From Nemertoderma westbladi (taxonomy: Eukaryota > Xenacoelomorpha > Nemertodermatida > Nemertodermatidae): DNA of 64,000 nt. A program made the translations under genes and the position numbers. Where the stretch lies: contig JAUCBJ010001454.1 in NCBI GenBank assembly GCA_032718475.1, forward strand, positions 1 through 64,000, in the 5' to 3' direction. Every line of letters starts with the position of its first letter. Position 1 is the first letter of the stretch. This document shows positions 1 to 12,295 of the stretch, piece by piece. Under the pieces are notes generated by a model, which saw only the letters and a program-made list of their open reading frames with translations, searched no databases and was not told the DNA's origin.

Positions 1-214
1 GTAACGCAGGAGGAGTAAACGAACAAATGTAATATGTCCTCTACTTAAAGTAATTGAATTGCCGTACTACTGTAATGAGAATTTCAAAGATTTTTGAGTC
101 AAATTTTAATAATATCTCGAAACAGGATATGTCTATAAGGCAGGCCTACATCCTAAATTTGCATAGAGGATAAAACAAGCAGGAAACGAGCTGTATCAAC
201 AAATCAGGGTGATA

Positions 215-450
215 ATATAACAAGTATTATCAAGTCAAGTCAAGTTTGTCAAGTCAAGTGATGTCAAGTCAGTATGTCAAGTCGTATGGCGCCAAGTCAA
301 ACTACTATCAAGTCACGTGATGTCAATCAAGGCATTAATTATGAAGTGATGTCGAGTCCAATGATGTCAAGTCAAGTGTCATAAAACCAAGTGATATCAA
401 GTCAAATAATTTAAATTGTTAAAAAGTGTTGTAAAGTCAAGTGAAGTCAT
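215..450 (+). repeat. AAGTC-rich degenerate minisatellite
   Basis: Runs of TCAAG/AAGTC with variants such as TCAAGTGATG fill this stretch. The same array recurs at 6240-6475 in copy 2. It is imperfect and probably old. No coding or regulatory role can be seen. Confidence 0.8.
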
Positions 451-879
451 ATACCATCATGATAAATGACCATGATGTCTGTCACGGTTTTCTAATTATT
501 GAAATGGCTTCCGTCAATTTGTTTCACCCACTGCATCGTACCCATCTTGTGAAATTCCACCATAAGAGGCAGGCAAAGAATCGCAAGTTTTCTTTGTTTT
601 AGCTTTTCCAAGGCTCGTCATTGTTAAAATTGATTTCTAATATTAAGGGGACCATTATCTGATATTCATGATTCTGTATATAAAACAAGATTTGTTCACA
701 ATTTCTCAATTTTGACATTTTCCACTGTCAATTTTTTTATTTTTGTCCAAAAAGTTTGAGTCTACTCTATATATAGCATCTCTATATATATATATATAGC
801 TGCAAACTCAAAATATTATAAGTAAAAAATGTCAAACTGAAAAATGTTGTGTTTGGTTTGATAATTCTGAAGGTATACG

Positions 880-1145
880 GGTTTTCGATGTCGCTGAACA
901 GGATGACACTAGTTATAAATATTTCTGGTATGTGCATGTGCAAATCCCATTTTGGTGCCATTCAAGTGCCCCAAAACGAAAACTACAAGTAGCACAAAAT
1001 TATAAAGTGTTAAATTTTGACTTTGGTTATAAATATCCACAGTATACTGGTTTTCAAAGTCGCTGATTACTACGATATAACTCGTAAAAAATCATTCGTG
1101 TTAACGCAACTATCATTTTTGCTGCTTGTCCGGTGGGACGGATAA
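880..1145 (+). repeat. Dispersed block with GGTTTTCGATGTCGCTGA core
   Basis: This block (a tatacgggttttcgatgtcgctga core, then a CATTTTGGTGCC motif and an AAGTAGCACAAAATTATAAA motif) recurs at 6890-7160 and 10310-10570 in the same direction, and at about 51900-52170 in the opposite direction beside an unrelated 21-bp minisatellite. It is therefore an interspersed element of its own. Its minus strand gives short ORFs containing SDIENPYT, but these carry no coding signature I can recognise. Confidence 0.65.
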
Positions 1146-2259
1146 ATACAAATGGCGTATTTAGTTCGATAATCCTATATTTTTGAGTGTCATATTCGTG
1201 ATCAGCGTCCCAGAAAACCCACAATGTCATAAAATCAGGTTGATTTGATAATCATTTTTGTATTATCCAATTAGTGCTACTTGTATTTTTCATGCCGCAC
1301 ATTGACACGTACATATCCATAAATTCCCTAATCAATAATGTACGATATATTTCAGTGTTATATTCGTGATCAGCATCCCAAAAAACCTATACGGTCATAA
1401 AATCAATTTGATTTAATTAAGGATAAATAAATCTTGTTTGTAATGCAAAACATGATTCACAATCGAAATACGGCCATCGCACAGCACAATCATATAATAT
1501 GTATATGAGATCATCCTCTGTGTTCATCCGTGGGAGTTAGTGTGGAGTCCAGTCCCCCTTGCCTTGTACGTAAATACAAGAAAAGGAAGCAAGTGAAAGA
1601 GTACCCTTAATATTGCCTCCAGTAGTGCTTCATATTCACAGATAAATTTACATTACCCCGAATTATTATGAACCCGAATTTGTGGGGCAAAGGGCCTTCC
1701 TATTTACATCACAAATCAATATCGCCGCAGGCTGGCTTCCCCATCCATTGCATTAGCTACACTACTGTCTGGCCAGCAGACATATATTCGCCTTCAAGCT
1801 CGATATATTGCCTTCTCTAACAATGGCATCGCCGTTCACTCCATGTAAATAATTAAATGTTCTAGAATATTTTATAGACAGCACGAATTCGCTGCCTAAC
1901 TGCAGAGGAGAAATGTTCCTACAACTGGTGTTATAAATTCCATGAGATAATTTTAATCAATATTGATGGTGTCATTTGTTTGATGTTAGCACAACTATTA
2001 CATGTTAGCAGAACTCTAGTCAATGATTTTTGAATGTTCAAGAAGAGGACGCTAAAGGGATACACGATTTTTTTCCCTCACATTTCAGGTATTGCAAAGT
2101 GGCACTTGTGCTAACATTACAAAGAGTACATGGGGACCCGATCAAAACGTCGGACACATGTCCCTGATCAAATGTCAGCTCAACTTGTTACCACTATTTT
2201 TTTGTCACCACAACTGCCATTTTTGATAGCCAAATGTTAGCACAACTGCCAGTTGGATA

Positions 2260-2261
<2 letters not shown>

Positions 2262-2334
<73 letters not shown>
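2262..2334 (+). repeat. (CT)n microsatellite, copy 1
   Basis: About 36 uninterrupted CT dinucleotides. The allele in copy 2 (11551-11664) is longer, about 55 units with one interruption, so the two duplicated copies have diverged by slippage. Confidence 0.97.
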
Positions 2335-2335
<1 letters not shown>

Positions 2336-2775
2336 GATAGCCGATTGCTAGTTGTGCCGACGCACTATTTGTTCAGAGTTGTGCCCTTTCAGTGGGACTG
2401 ATTATTTGAAAATTGTGGTGACATCAATTCCTGTGCTACCACTAGGGGGTGTGGTGTATAATGTGAGGGTAATGTGAGGGAGTGTGATATTGCTTTTTCG
2501 TCTTTGGTTATTTATTGATATTAAGTTTCTTTGATTGTAGGCACAACTTGGTGTCCGGAAACATCATATATCGTGTATAATTGAGGGGAATAACAAATTG
2601 AATATTTAAGATCGCGATGTTATATTATAGTGCTTTTAATGAAACATCGAATATCACGAATTTTTAATTGTATAAGTTGTTGAACAAATTATATGAATGC
2701 TGAATGGGAAATTATTCTTATTATATTTTTATTATAAGGTGGTCGATAAAGCAATTTCCAGGCTCAATTTCTTTG

Positions 2776-3003
2776 TAAATGTACGGTCTCAGGAATTCTT
2801 AGCATGCGAGTATTCCTAGCCCGTGGGTATTCTTAGCCTTGCATTCTTAGCCCATGGGTATTCTTAGCCCGCGAAACAATAACGTTTATTGTTTTGGTTC
2901 CCCCAATACTCCTCTGAAACCTGCTCCTTTGCTAACCTGCTCCTTTACTAACTCGCGGGCTAAGAATACTCGCGGGCTAAGAACACTCGCGGGCTAAGAA
3001 TTC
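2776..3003. repeat. Inverted array of GGGCTAAGAAT repeats
   Basis: The left part has four variants of ATTCTTAGCCCGYG. The right part has three copies of TCGCGGGCTAAGAAY in the opposite sense, so the array can fold back on itself. Between the arms lies a TTTATTGTTTTGGTT motif that recurs at 3424, 12181, 12632 and, reversed, at 32885, 33306, 33895 and 42918. In copy 2 (about 12121-12300) the right arm is missing and replaced by GCGAAATTTGAATC repeats. Confidence 0.75.
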
Positions 3004-3088
3004 ACCCAACAAATGTACTTGTTCAGAGCTGTGAATTCTACATTTCTTCTATATTGAATGTACAGCAGCAGGGCATTAGAAATTTGAA

Positions 3089-3367
3089 TCATTGCTTCAC
3101 GAAATAAAAGAAAAGGATTATTGTAATATTTCGTTTTATTCCATATCGTAACATCCAATCTTTTAACACCCTATCTCGTATAATCATGCCTCCCCCATCT
3201 CGTAGCACGTAATGCATTATTGTCAAAAAATTTGCAAAATAAACTTGGTCTCTAATCCGATCTATAGACTCTTGGGTGTCCACAACGGTATTAGTACATA
3301 GAACAACAGATTGGCAATAATAATTTGCTACAAGCGTGCAATAATAAATACAAAAGGGTGAGTACAA
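3089..3367 (-). CDS. 92-codon ORF, hypothetical, duplicated
   Basis: Minus-strand ORF starting MYSPFCIYYCTLVANYY and ending in a hydrophobic ILFFYFVKQ tail. The ORF at 12296-12574 encodes the same 92 residues. The identity follows from the near-identity of the two segments and is not by itself evidence of selection. No domain is recognised and no promoter or poly(A) context is obvious. It may be a chance ORF in repetitive DNA. Confidence 0.2.
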   Translation of the reverse strand: MYSPFCIYYCTLVANYYCQSVVLCTNTVVDTQESIDRIRDQVYFANFLTIMHYVLRDGGGMIIRDRVLKDWMLRYGIKRNITIILFFYFVKQ

Positions 3368-3775
3368 AACAAATACACAAGACCCAAAAACTTAAGACCT
3401 GTACGAAACACATGTGATAACTTTCGTTTATTGTTTTGGTTCCCCCAACTATGACTATGTAACCTGCTCCTTTACTAACCTGCTCCTTTAAATGCCAATG
3501 AGACCTAACGCTCTTTGGGACCTAACGCTACTTTACCTCTTAGTTTTGTACGTCCTTGGTCTTCGTTTTGTACTGACCCAGATACAAGAGCAGAAAACCA
3601 GCTATATCGTCCTGCTACAACGTTACTAACTTCAGCAACTGTATCATAGACCTATTTGCCTTTAACACTTTGCGTACCAACACGGTACGAGTTCATCACA
3701 CGTATTGTCACGACACGTACTCGTGTTCATAATTCATGATAATGCTCATAATGCCGCCTTTAAATACTGTAATTA

Positions 3776-4240
3776 TAACTTAACCCCCATGGCAGCAAAG
3801 TGCCACCTTTACATATTATATAATATTATCCTGATCCCCAGGGTAGCAGTGTTTCGCCTTTATATAATTATAACCTAACCCTCATGGCGGCAGAGTGCCG
3901 CCTTTACATATATTATCCTGACTCCCAGGGCGACAGGGTGCCGCCTCTATTTAAAACCTCTTATAACTTTCTTATAACTATTGGGGCGGATAAATGGAGT
4001 TCATATTCGTGTTGTGCAGGAAAAACTGGTCTAGAAAAATTAATTTATTGCTTGAAGGGATTCCTGTTGGTTTGATTAATTTTAAATTACATAGTTTATG
4101 CAAATTAATTTCAATTTAGCCAATAATTATGTTACAAATAATTAAGGCTGCAGTGTGCCCCCCGGGGTTCAAATGAAAGATTTATAAATTTCGAAAATGG
4201 TTAAAGGCGGCAGTGTGCCGCCTTTGAGGGTAGGATAAGT
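3776..4240. repeat. Hairpin-bearing degenerate tandem repeats
   Basis: Units of roughly 60-75 bp, each carrying a variant of GGCGGCAGAGTGCCGCCTTT. The best copies are perfect dyads: GGCGGCA/TGCCGCC around GAG near 3894, and a 10-bp stem AAAGGCGGCA/TGCCGCCTTT with a 3-nt loop near 4203-4225. Others have lost pairing. The same set follows the Ty3 insertion in copy 2 (16156-16265). Confidence 0.7.
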
Positions 4241-5518
4241 AATAATATGGTTATCCTCTTTATATATAACAACAAAATAAACCTTGGTACGATCAAATAT
4301 ACTTTCTTGGAAGTAAAAATTTGCGTAATTTATCTTTGGTACACAAAGGGCTACACTTATTTTCTTAAAATTTAATAATAGTTTGAGTAGGTTCTCGAGA
4401 ATTTCCTTGCCATATTCGTAAACATGACGATTGTAATGTTGTGATAGACATAAGAGCATATTGCTTAAAATATATTAATTATAATATAAATATAATTTGC
4501 TATACAAATTTCTGGCTGCTTATATTGCATGCATATAGTCCTGCAAAATCAAATCAAGTCTCACACTGTTCATATAGGAATAAGCAATCAAAGTGTAATC
4601 TATGTACCCCTTTCGATATCGCTTAATGCACTGATTCTTAATAATAATATACAATTATTTCTTATATTTAATAAACTGTAATTTTATTAGGAAGAACTTT
4701 CACCTTTCTGTAATATAGTATACTTCTAAGAATACACCTCGTTAGTAATAATAATGTTATAATTTTAATTAGATTGTTTACTCGGGTAAATGGGTGGCTT
4801 TTAATATAAATGCTATTTAATTATTTATTTAATACTAAATATTATTACCTTTAACAAAGGATGTTACCCAATACATGAAAACAATTTGTTTGCTCCAATC
4901 ATGTCTCGACACACCGGCACTATTAATGGTATAGTACCCTATTAATTAAAAGTATAAAGAGACAAACATTTACTGATAATTAATAGGTAGAGAACTATAG
5001 AGAAACCCCCCACACAGCACAAATATCAGTTAAAAATTATAAAATAGAGTTAAGTACAGAAGAGGCGATGTAGATTAATTAGCTAGTTGCTGCATATGAC
5101 GTTCCTATCCTGTCTGGCCTTATGGCAGCCCAGCACCATCTTCCAGTCCAAGCCCACTTCTCCATTTGATGCGTGACTCACGAACGCAATGGGATGCGCC
5201 TCGGATAAGGGCAAACTGGACTCGTGTCCTACTCTTACTGTCTTACTCGGGTAAATTGGTTAGCGCAAATTTGCGGGATTTCCGGCATCGGGACCGGGAT
5301 TATCACTCTCGGGATCCCGTCTGCGTAAAACTTAACTATAAATAAACTTCAATAAACACTATATTACGTAACTAACGGTCAACAGTCAAATTATTCATAA
5401 ACCACAATATTACTTACAAAATAATAAACTATCTTAATTCAATTTAATACGATGCAGAGAGGTTCCAACCACGAAGACTATAACAGTCTACAGTACGAAA
5501 CCAAGACTTCTCCATTTG
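4144..5518. other. AT-rich spacer between the duplicated segments
   Basis: Very AT-rich with no gene I can support. A 96-codon minus-strand ORF (4169-4459) overlaps the hairpin repeats and has no recognisable features. A short GC-richer island at about 5095-5240 lacks a long ORF. Confidence 0.5.
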
Positions 5519-5888
5519 GCTGAATATATATACCTTGCCTGTTTTGGCACGTATATAAATATACCTTGCCTGTTTTGGCAAGTATGTAAGTATGCCTTGC
5601 CTGTTTTGGCAAGTATATAAATATACCTTGCCTGTTTTGGCAAGTATATAAATACACCTTGCCTGTTTTTGCTAGTATATATATATACCTTGCCTGTTTT
5701 GGCAAGTATGTAAATGTGCCTTGCCTGTTTTGGCAAGTATATAAATACACCTTGCCTGTTTTGGCAAGTATATAAATACACCTTGCCTGTTTTGGCAAGT
5801 ATATAAATACACCTTGCCTGTTTTGGCAAGTATATAAATACACCTTGCCTGTTTTGGCAAGTATTTAAATATGTATTGCCTGTTCTGG
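5519..5888. repeat. 31-bp minisatellite, about 12 units
   Basis: The unit consists of CTTGCCTGTTTTGGCAAG followed by an AT-rich 13-mer (tatataaatacac and variants). CTTGCC and GGCAAG form a 6-bp stem with a 6-nt loop in almost every unit. Because 31 is not divisible by 3, the array reads open in several minus-strand frames; those ORFs are repeat artefacts. Confidence 0.95.
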
Positions 5889-7409
5889 TAAGTATTTGAA
5901 TTTGATAGAGTATATTATAAATATGATGGAAACTTCCTGTAAGTTTCACGTGTAAGACAAATGTTGAATAAATTATAAAACAAAATATTATTTTATATGG
6001 CCTTTTCCCTGGAGCAAAGAGTAAAGGAGGAGGACGCAGGAGGAGTAAACGAAATGTAATATGTCCTCTACTTAAAGTAATTGAATTGCCGTACTACTGT
6101 AATGAGAATTTCAAAGATTTTTGAGTCAAATTTTAATAATATCTCGAAACAGGAAATGTCTACAAGGTAGGCCTACATCCTAAATTTGCATAGAGGATAA
6201 AACAAGCAGGAAACGAGCTGTATCAACAAATCAGGCTGATAATATAACAAGTATTATCAAGTCAAGTCAAGTTTGTCAAGTCAAGTGATGTCAAGTCAGT
6301 ATGTCAAGTCGTATGGCGCCAAGTCAAACTACTATCAAGTCACGTGATGTCAATCAAGGCATTAATTATGAAGTGATGTCGAGTCCAATGATGTCAAGTC
6401 AAGTGTCATAAAACCAAGTGATATCAAGTCAAATAATTTAAATTGATAAAAAGTGTTGTAAAGTCAAGTGAAGTCATATACCATCATGATAAATGACCAT
6501 GATGTCTGTCACGGTTTTCTAATTATTGAAATGGCTTCCGTCAATTTGTTTCACCCACTGCATCGTACCCATCTTGTGAAATTCCACCATAAGAGGCAGG
6601 CAAAGAATCGCAAGTTTTCTTTGTTTTAGCTTTTCCAAGGCTCGTCATTGTTAAAATTGATTTCTAATATTAAGGGGACCATTATCTGATATTCATGATT
6701 CTGTATATAAAACAAGATTTTTCACAATTTTGACATTTTCCACTGTCAATTTTTTTATTTTTGTCCAAAAAGTTTGAGTCTACTCTATACAGTATAGCAT
6801 CTCTATATATATATATATATAGCTGCAAACTCAAAATATTATAAGTAAATAATGTCAAACTGAAAAATGTTGTGTTTGGTTTGATAATTCTGAAGGTATA
6901 CGGGTTTTCGATGTCGCTGAACAGGATGACACTAGTTATAAATATTTCTGGTATGTGCATGTGCAAATCCCATTTTGGTGCCATTCAAGTGCACCAAAAC
7001 GAAAACTACAAGTAGCACAAAATTATAAAGTGTTAAATTTTGACTTTGGTTATAAATATCTATACTGGTTTTCAAAGTCGCTGATTACTACGATATAACT
7101 CGTAAAAAATCATTCGTGCTAACGCAACTATCATTTTTGCTGCTTGTCTGGTGGGACGGATAAATACGGATACTAGAAATATCCCAGGTATGGAAAGTAT
7201 TAATTGCTATTGCTAAAGGTAAAATAGGAGTCCATAAGGGAAAAACATTTTCCGATGAGAACAAGAGTTCGTGCTCTTCTTTTTAATTTATAGAATTACT
7301 ATTTATTATATTTTAGGTGGTAGCAGCAGCGGGGGACTGATACCTCCAGGTAAATTATAAATATCACGCGTAATTATATCCGTAGCTGTTCCCATAGTTG
7401 GTAGGTGCT

Positions 7410-7535
7410 AAAATGCGCAACGAGCAACAATGACCAACAGCGAGCAACAATGAGCAACAATGAGCAGCAATGAGCAATAACAAGCAATAATAAAGTACAA
7501 GAACGAGCAACAATGAGCAACGTAATGCAATGTAA
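7410..7535 (+). repeat. GAGCAACAAT short tandem repeats
   Basis: Degenerate 10-bp repeats based on GAGCAACAAT, directly before the 68-bp satellite. No coding potential. Confidence 0.7.
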
Positions 7536-7544
7536 TGATATAAT

Positions 7545-8026
7545 GAGTTAAGTGCCGTTACAGTCCGTTGGAATATCGTTATATAGCCAGTAGGAAAGTC
7601 GTTATATAATGAGTTAAGTGCCGTTATATAGTCCGTTGGAATATCGTTATATAGCCAGTAGGAAAGTCGTTATATAATGAGTTAAGTGCCGTTATATAGT
7701 CCGTTGGAATATCGTTATATAGCCAGTAGGAAAGTCGTTATATAATGAGTTAAGTGCCGTTATATAGTCCGTTGGAATATCGTTATATAGCCAGTAGGAA
7801 AGTCGTTATATAATGAGTTAAGTGCCGTTATATAGTCCGTTGGAATATCGTTATATAGCCAGTAGGAAAGTCGTTATATTATGAGTTAAGTGCCGTTATA
7901 TAGTCCGTTGGGATATCGTTATATAGCCAGTAGGAAAGTCGTTATATAATGAGTTAAGTGCCGTTATATAGTCCGTTGGAATATCGTTATATAGCCAGTA
8001 GGAAAGTCGTTATATAATGAGTTAAG
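7545..8026 (+). repeat. 68-bp satellite array, left part
   Basis: Seven near-identical 68-bp units starting GAGTTAAGTGCCGTTATATA, containing CGTTATATAGCCAGTAGG, and ending GTCGTTATATAAT. Each unit has three CGTTATATA sub-motifs. The first unit is 2 bp shorter. The array is interrupted by a hAT-type MITE and resumes at 9009. Confidence 0.97.
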
Positions 8027-9008
8027 TAGTGCTGCGAACTGAAAGAAAATTTGACTTGTTTCGGTTTCAGTTCCAGTTTTAGTTTTAATAAACACGTTTA
8101 TTTCAGTTCAAGTTTCAGTTCCAGTTCCCAAAAAATAATAATTTCAGTTTTAGTTCTTGTTTCAGTTCTAATAAACCTATTTATTTCAGTTCCAGTTTAA
8201 GTTCAAGTTCCCAAAAATATGTAGTTTCAGTTCTATGTTCAGAAAATTTTGCAAGTGTCTTGTTTACATACTGGTACATAACAATCTGCCGTGGCCAATC
8301 GTGTGGTACCCTACCCACCGCACACCGATGGATCCGACTGCCATTTATTACATTTTTAATGAAATCAACCGGAATTTTTTGCTGCAAAAAGGTAATTGTT
8401 AGGTTGACAATTAACGTATTACTTTAAAATAAAATATATATTTGAGTAATTCAATTCCGAAAGGTGCTAAAATAGGTACCAGGAACTCCCCATCTCGAAA
8501 ACTACTGGAGCTATTACAATTTTTATTTGCATCATCTGAAAGAGGACATAATTTAGTTAGGGCCAAATACTTTCGACGAGCTAGACCTATTGTTTTATAG
8601 ATTCTAACTAAGATAGGCCTATTTAACAGGCCCACTAAATTTATGAACTTTGCAGTGATTTGGCTGTTCGTTTCTATACAGTAGTAGTAGGTCTTGCAAC
8701 ACAATAAAGCAAATTACATTTATTTATTAAAGATTGAAATAGTATTTATGAACACTAAAAACGCGAATTTTAAATTTGTTCTTATTCCCAATTTATAGAT
8801 CATACTTTCAGTTTTAAATTTCTGGCAATTCAGTTCTAGTTCCAGTTCCAGTATTCCAAGATAACAAGTTTCAGTTCTAGTTTCAGTTTCAGTTTTAAAA
8901 AAATGAATGTTTCAGTTCTAGTTTCAGTTCCAGTTCACTAAAATTGCCAAAAACAATTTCAGTTCGATTTCAGTTCCAGTTCAATTTCAGTTTCAGTTCG
9001 CAGCACTA
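8027..9008. mobile_element. Non-autonomous hAT-type element (982 bp)
   Basis: The ends form a perfect 18-bp terminal inverted repeat, TAGTGCTGCGAACTGAAA. The element is flanked by an exact 8-bp target duplication GAGTTAAG (8019-8026 and 9009-9016), a sequence found in every satellite unit. An 8-bp duplication with TAGNG termini is typical of hAT transposons. Subterminal regions are packed with CAGTTCCAGTTTCAGTT-like repeats, as expected for transposase-binding arrays. No transposase ORF is present. Two short minus-strand ORFs (8181-8387, 8411-8704) carry no recognised domain, so transposition must have been in trans. Confidence 0.93.
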
Positions 9009-9995
9009 GAGTTAAGTGCCGTTATATAGTCCGTTGAAATATCGTTATATAGCCAGTAAGGAAAGTCGTTATATAATGAGTTAAGTGCCGTTATATAGCC
9101 CGTTGGAATATCGTTATATAGCCAGTAGGAAAGTCGTTATATAATGAGTTAAGTGCCGTTATATAGTCCGTTGGAATATCGTTATATAGCCAGTAGGAAA
9201 GTCGTTATATAATGAGTTAAGTGCCGTTATATAGTCCGTTGGAATATCGTTATATAGCCAGTAGGAAAGTCGTTATATAATGAGTTAAGTGCCGTTATAT
9301 AGCCCGTTGGAATATCGTTATATAGCCAGTAGGAAAGTCGTTATATAATGAGTTAAGTGCCGTTATATAGTCCGTTGGAATATCGTTATATAGCCAGTAG
9401 GAAAGTCGTTATATAATGAGTTAAGTGCCGTTATATAGTCCGTTGGAATATCGTTATATAGCCAGTAGGAAAGTCGTTATATAATGAGTTAAGTTCCGTT
9501 ATATAGTCCGTTGGAATATCGTTATATAGCCAGTAGGAAAGTCGTTATATAATGAGTTAAGTGCCGTTATATAGTCCGTTGGAATATCGTTATATAGCCA
9601 GTAGGAAAGTCGTTATATAATGAGTTAAGTGCCGTTATATAGTCCGTTGGAATATCGTTATATAGCCAGTAGGAAAGTCGTTTTATAATGAGTTACGTGC
9701 CGTTATATAGTCCGTTGGAATATCGTTATATAGCCAGTAGGAAAGTCGTTATATAATGAGTTAAGTGCCGTTATATAGTCCGTTGGAATATCGTTATATA
9801 GCCAGTAGGAAAGTCGTTATATAATGAGTTAAGTGCCGTTATATAGTCCGTTGGAATATCGTTATATAGCCAGTAGGAAAGTCGTTATATAATGAGTTAA
9901 ATGCCGTTATATAGTCCGTTGGAATATCGTTATATAGCCAGTAGAAAAGTCGTTATATAATGAGTTAAGTGCCGTTATATAGTCCATTGGAAAAT
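9009..9995 (+). repeat. 68-bp satellite array, right part
   Basis: About 14 further 68-bp units, the same sequence and direction as 7545-8026, with rare single-base changes. The array decays at about 9990-10000. The near-identity of units on both sides suggests recent amplification or active homogenisation. Confidence 0.97.
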
Positions 9996-10309
9996 CGTGT
10001 TTCATATTAATTGGATCACAAGGGCGTTTATTTTTGGTAAAATAGTTGCCTGTCAGATTATTTTTGAGTATAATGGTACAGTAATAACAATAATATATTA
10101 CTAACTACAACACTGTAACAATTAGATGTTGAGAGTCTAGTACAACTGGGCCCGGATATTTCCATTCATATAGTGCAACCCTTGTCTTTCTGTTTTGAAA
10201 CACTTTTTTTAACTTGTTTTTCAGTAATCGAGAATATATAATTAGTTAAAATTGTAATTAAATATTTCTTATATATTCGGCGAACTCCTGATAAGTGTGT
10301 GGGTGGAGT

Positions 10310-10616
10310 ATACGGGTTTTCGATGTCGCTGATCACGATGAAACTAGTTACAAATATTTCTGATAAAGCAAACCCATTTTTCGTGCCATTCTGGTGCCCC
10401 AGAACGAAAAGTACAAATAGCACAAAATTATAAACTGTTAAATTTTGCCTTGGGTTTGGTAATTCTGAAGCTGTACCGATTTTCAAGGTCGCTGATCACG
10501 ATACAACTCGTTAAAAATAATTTGTGGTAACGCAACAATCATTTTTGGTGCTTGTCTGGTGGGACGAAAAATACAAGTTAGCGTAAAATTTTAAACGCCA
10601 AAATTCGATTTTTTCG
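10310..10616 (+). repeat. Dispersed GGTTTTCGATGTCGCTGA block, diverged copy
   Basis: Diverged second copy, within copy 2, of the block at 880-1145. Together with 6890-7160 it flanks the 68-bp satellite on both sides. This fits either satellite expansion inside a duplicated block or insertion of one element beside another. Confidence 0.6.
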
Positions 10617-11550
10617 AAATTTTGGTTGGATAATAACGATATTTTTGAGTGTCATGTTCGTGATCAGCATCCCATAAAACCTATATGGTCATCAAATTAT
10701 TTGGTTTTATTAAGGATTAATAAATCTTGTTTGTAATGCAAAAAATTGATTCAAAATCGAAATACGGCCCTCGCACAGCACAATATATAATATGTATATA
10801 AGATCATCCACTGTGTTCATCCGTGGGAGTTAGTGTGGAGTCCAGTCCCCCTTGCCTTGTACGTAAAAACAAGAGAAGGAAGCAAGTGAAAGAGTACCCT
10901 TAATATTGCCTCCAGTAGTGTTTCATATTCACAGATAAATTTACATTACCCCGAATTATTATGAACCCGAATTTGTGGGGCAAGGGAAGGGGCCTTCCTA
11001 TTTACATCACAAATCAATATCGCCGTAGTCGGCTGCCCCATCCATTGCATTAGCTACACTACTGTCTGGCCAGCAGACATATATTCGCCTTCAAGCTCGA
11101 TATATTGCCTTCTCTAACAATGGCATCGCCGTTCACTCCATGTAAATAATTAAATGTTCTAGAATATTTTATAGACAGCACGAATTCGCTGCCTAACTGC
11201 AGAGGAGAAATGTTCCTACAACTGGTGTTATAAATTCCATGAGATAATTTTAATCAATATTGATGGTGTCATTTGTTTGATGTTAGCACAACTATTACAT
11301 GTTAGCAGAACTCTAGTCAATGATTTTTGAATGTTCAAGAAGAGGACGCTAAAGGGATACACGATTTTTTTCCCTCACATTTCAGGTATTGCAAAGTGGC
11401 ACTTGTGCTAACATTACAAAGAGTACATGGGGACCCGATCAAAACGTCAGACACATGTCCCTGATCAAATGTCAGCTCAACTTGTTACCACTATTTTTTT
11501 GTCACCACAACTGCCATTTTTGATAGCCAAATGTTAGCACAACTGCCAGT

Positions 11551-11665
<115 letters not shown>

Positions 11666-12295
11666 GATAGCCGATTGCTAGTTGTGCCGACGCACTATTT
11701 GTTCAGAGTTGTGCCCTTTCAGTGGGACTGATTATTTGAAAATTGTGGTGACATCAATTCCTGTGCTACCACTAGGGGGTGTGGTGTATAATGTGAGGGT
11801 AATGTGAGGGAGTGTGATATTGCTTTTTCGTCTTTGGTTATTTATTGATATTAAGTTTCTTTGATTGTAGGCACAACTTGGTGTCCGGAAACATCATATA
11901 TCGTGTATAATTGAGGGGAATAACAAATTGAATATTTAAGATCGCGATGTTATATTATAGTGCTTTTAATGAAACATCGAATATCACTAATTTTTAATTG
12001 TATAAGTTGTTGAACAAATTATATGAATGATGAATGGGAAATTATTTTTATTATATTTTTATTATAAGGTGGTCGATAAAGCAATTTCCAGGCTCAATTT
12101 CTTTGTAAATGTACGGTCTCAGGAATTCTTAGCATGCGAGTATTCCTAGCCAGTGGGTATTCTTAGCCTGCGAAACAATAACGTTTATTGTTTTGGTTCC
12201 CCCAATACTCCTCTGAAACCTGCTCCTTTGCTAACCTGCTCCTTTACTAACTCGCAATTTGAATCGCGAGATTTGAATCGATCGCGAAATTTGAA

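Larger units (their letters stand above)
1..4143. repeat. Segmental duplication, copy 1
   Basis: Bases 1 to about 4143 recur, nearly base for base, at about 6030-7165 plus 10617-13052 plus 16156-16452, with only scattered single-base differences. Copy 1 may extend left beyond the window. It lacks the 68-bp satellite and the Ty3 element found in copy 2, so it shows the uninterrupted form at both places. It contains no recognisable host gene. It holds a degenerate AAGTC-rich minisatellite, a CT microsatellite, a GGGCTAAGAAT inverted array, a 92-codon minus-strand ORF and hairpin-bearing repeats, listed separately. It may be a large non-autonomous mobile element rather than a chromosomal duplication; the ends are not sharp enough to decide. 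Confidence 0.85.

Noticed and set aside
5478-5949. Minus-strand ORFs of 121 and 153 codons with YLPKQAR/TGKVYLYTCQN repeats
   Set aside because: Translation of the 31-bp minisatellite, open in several frames at once.
5519-9995. CRISPR-like arrays (31-bp and 68-bp repeats)
   Set aside because: Units are contiguous tandem repeats without unique spacers, in a eukaryotic genome and without cas genes.
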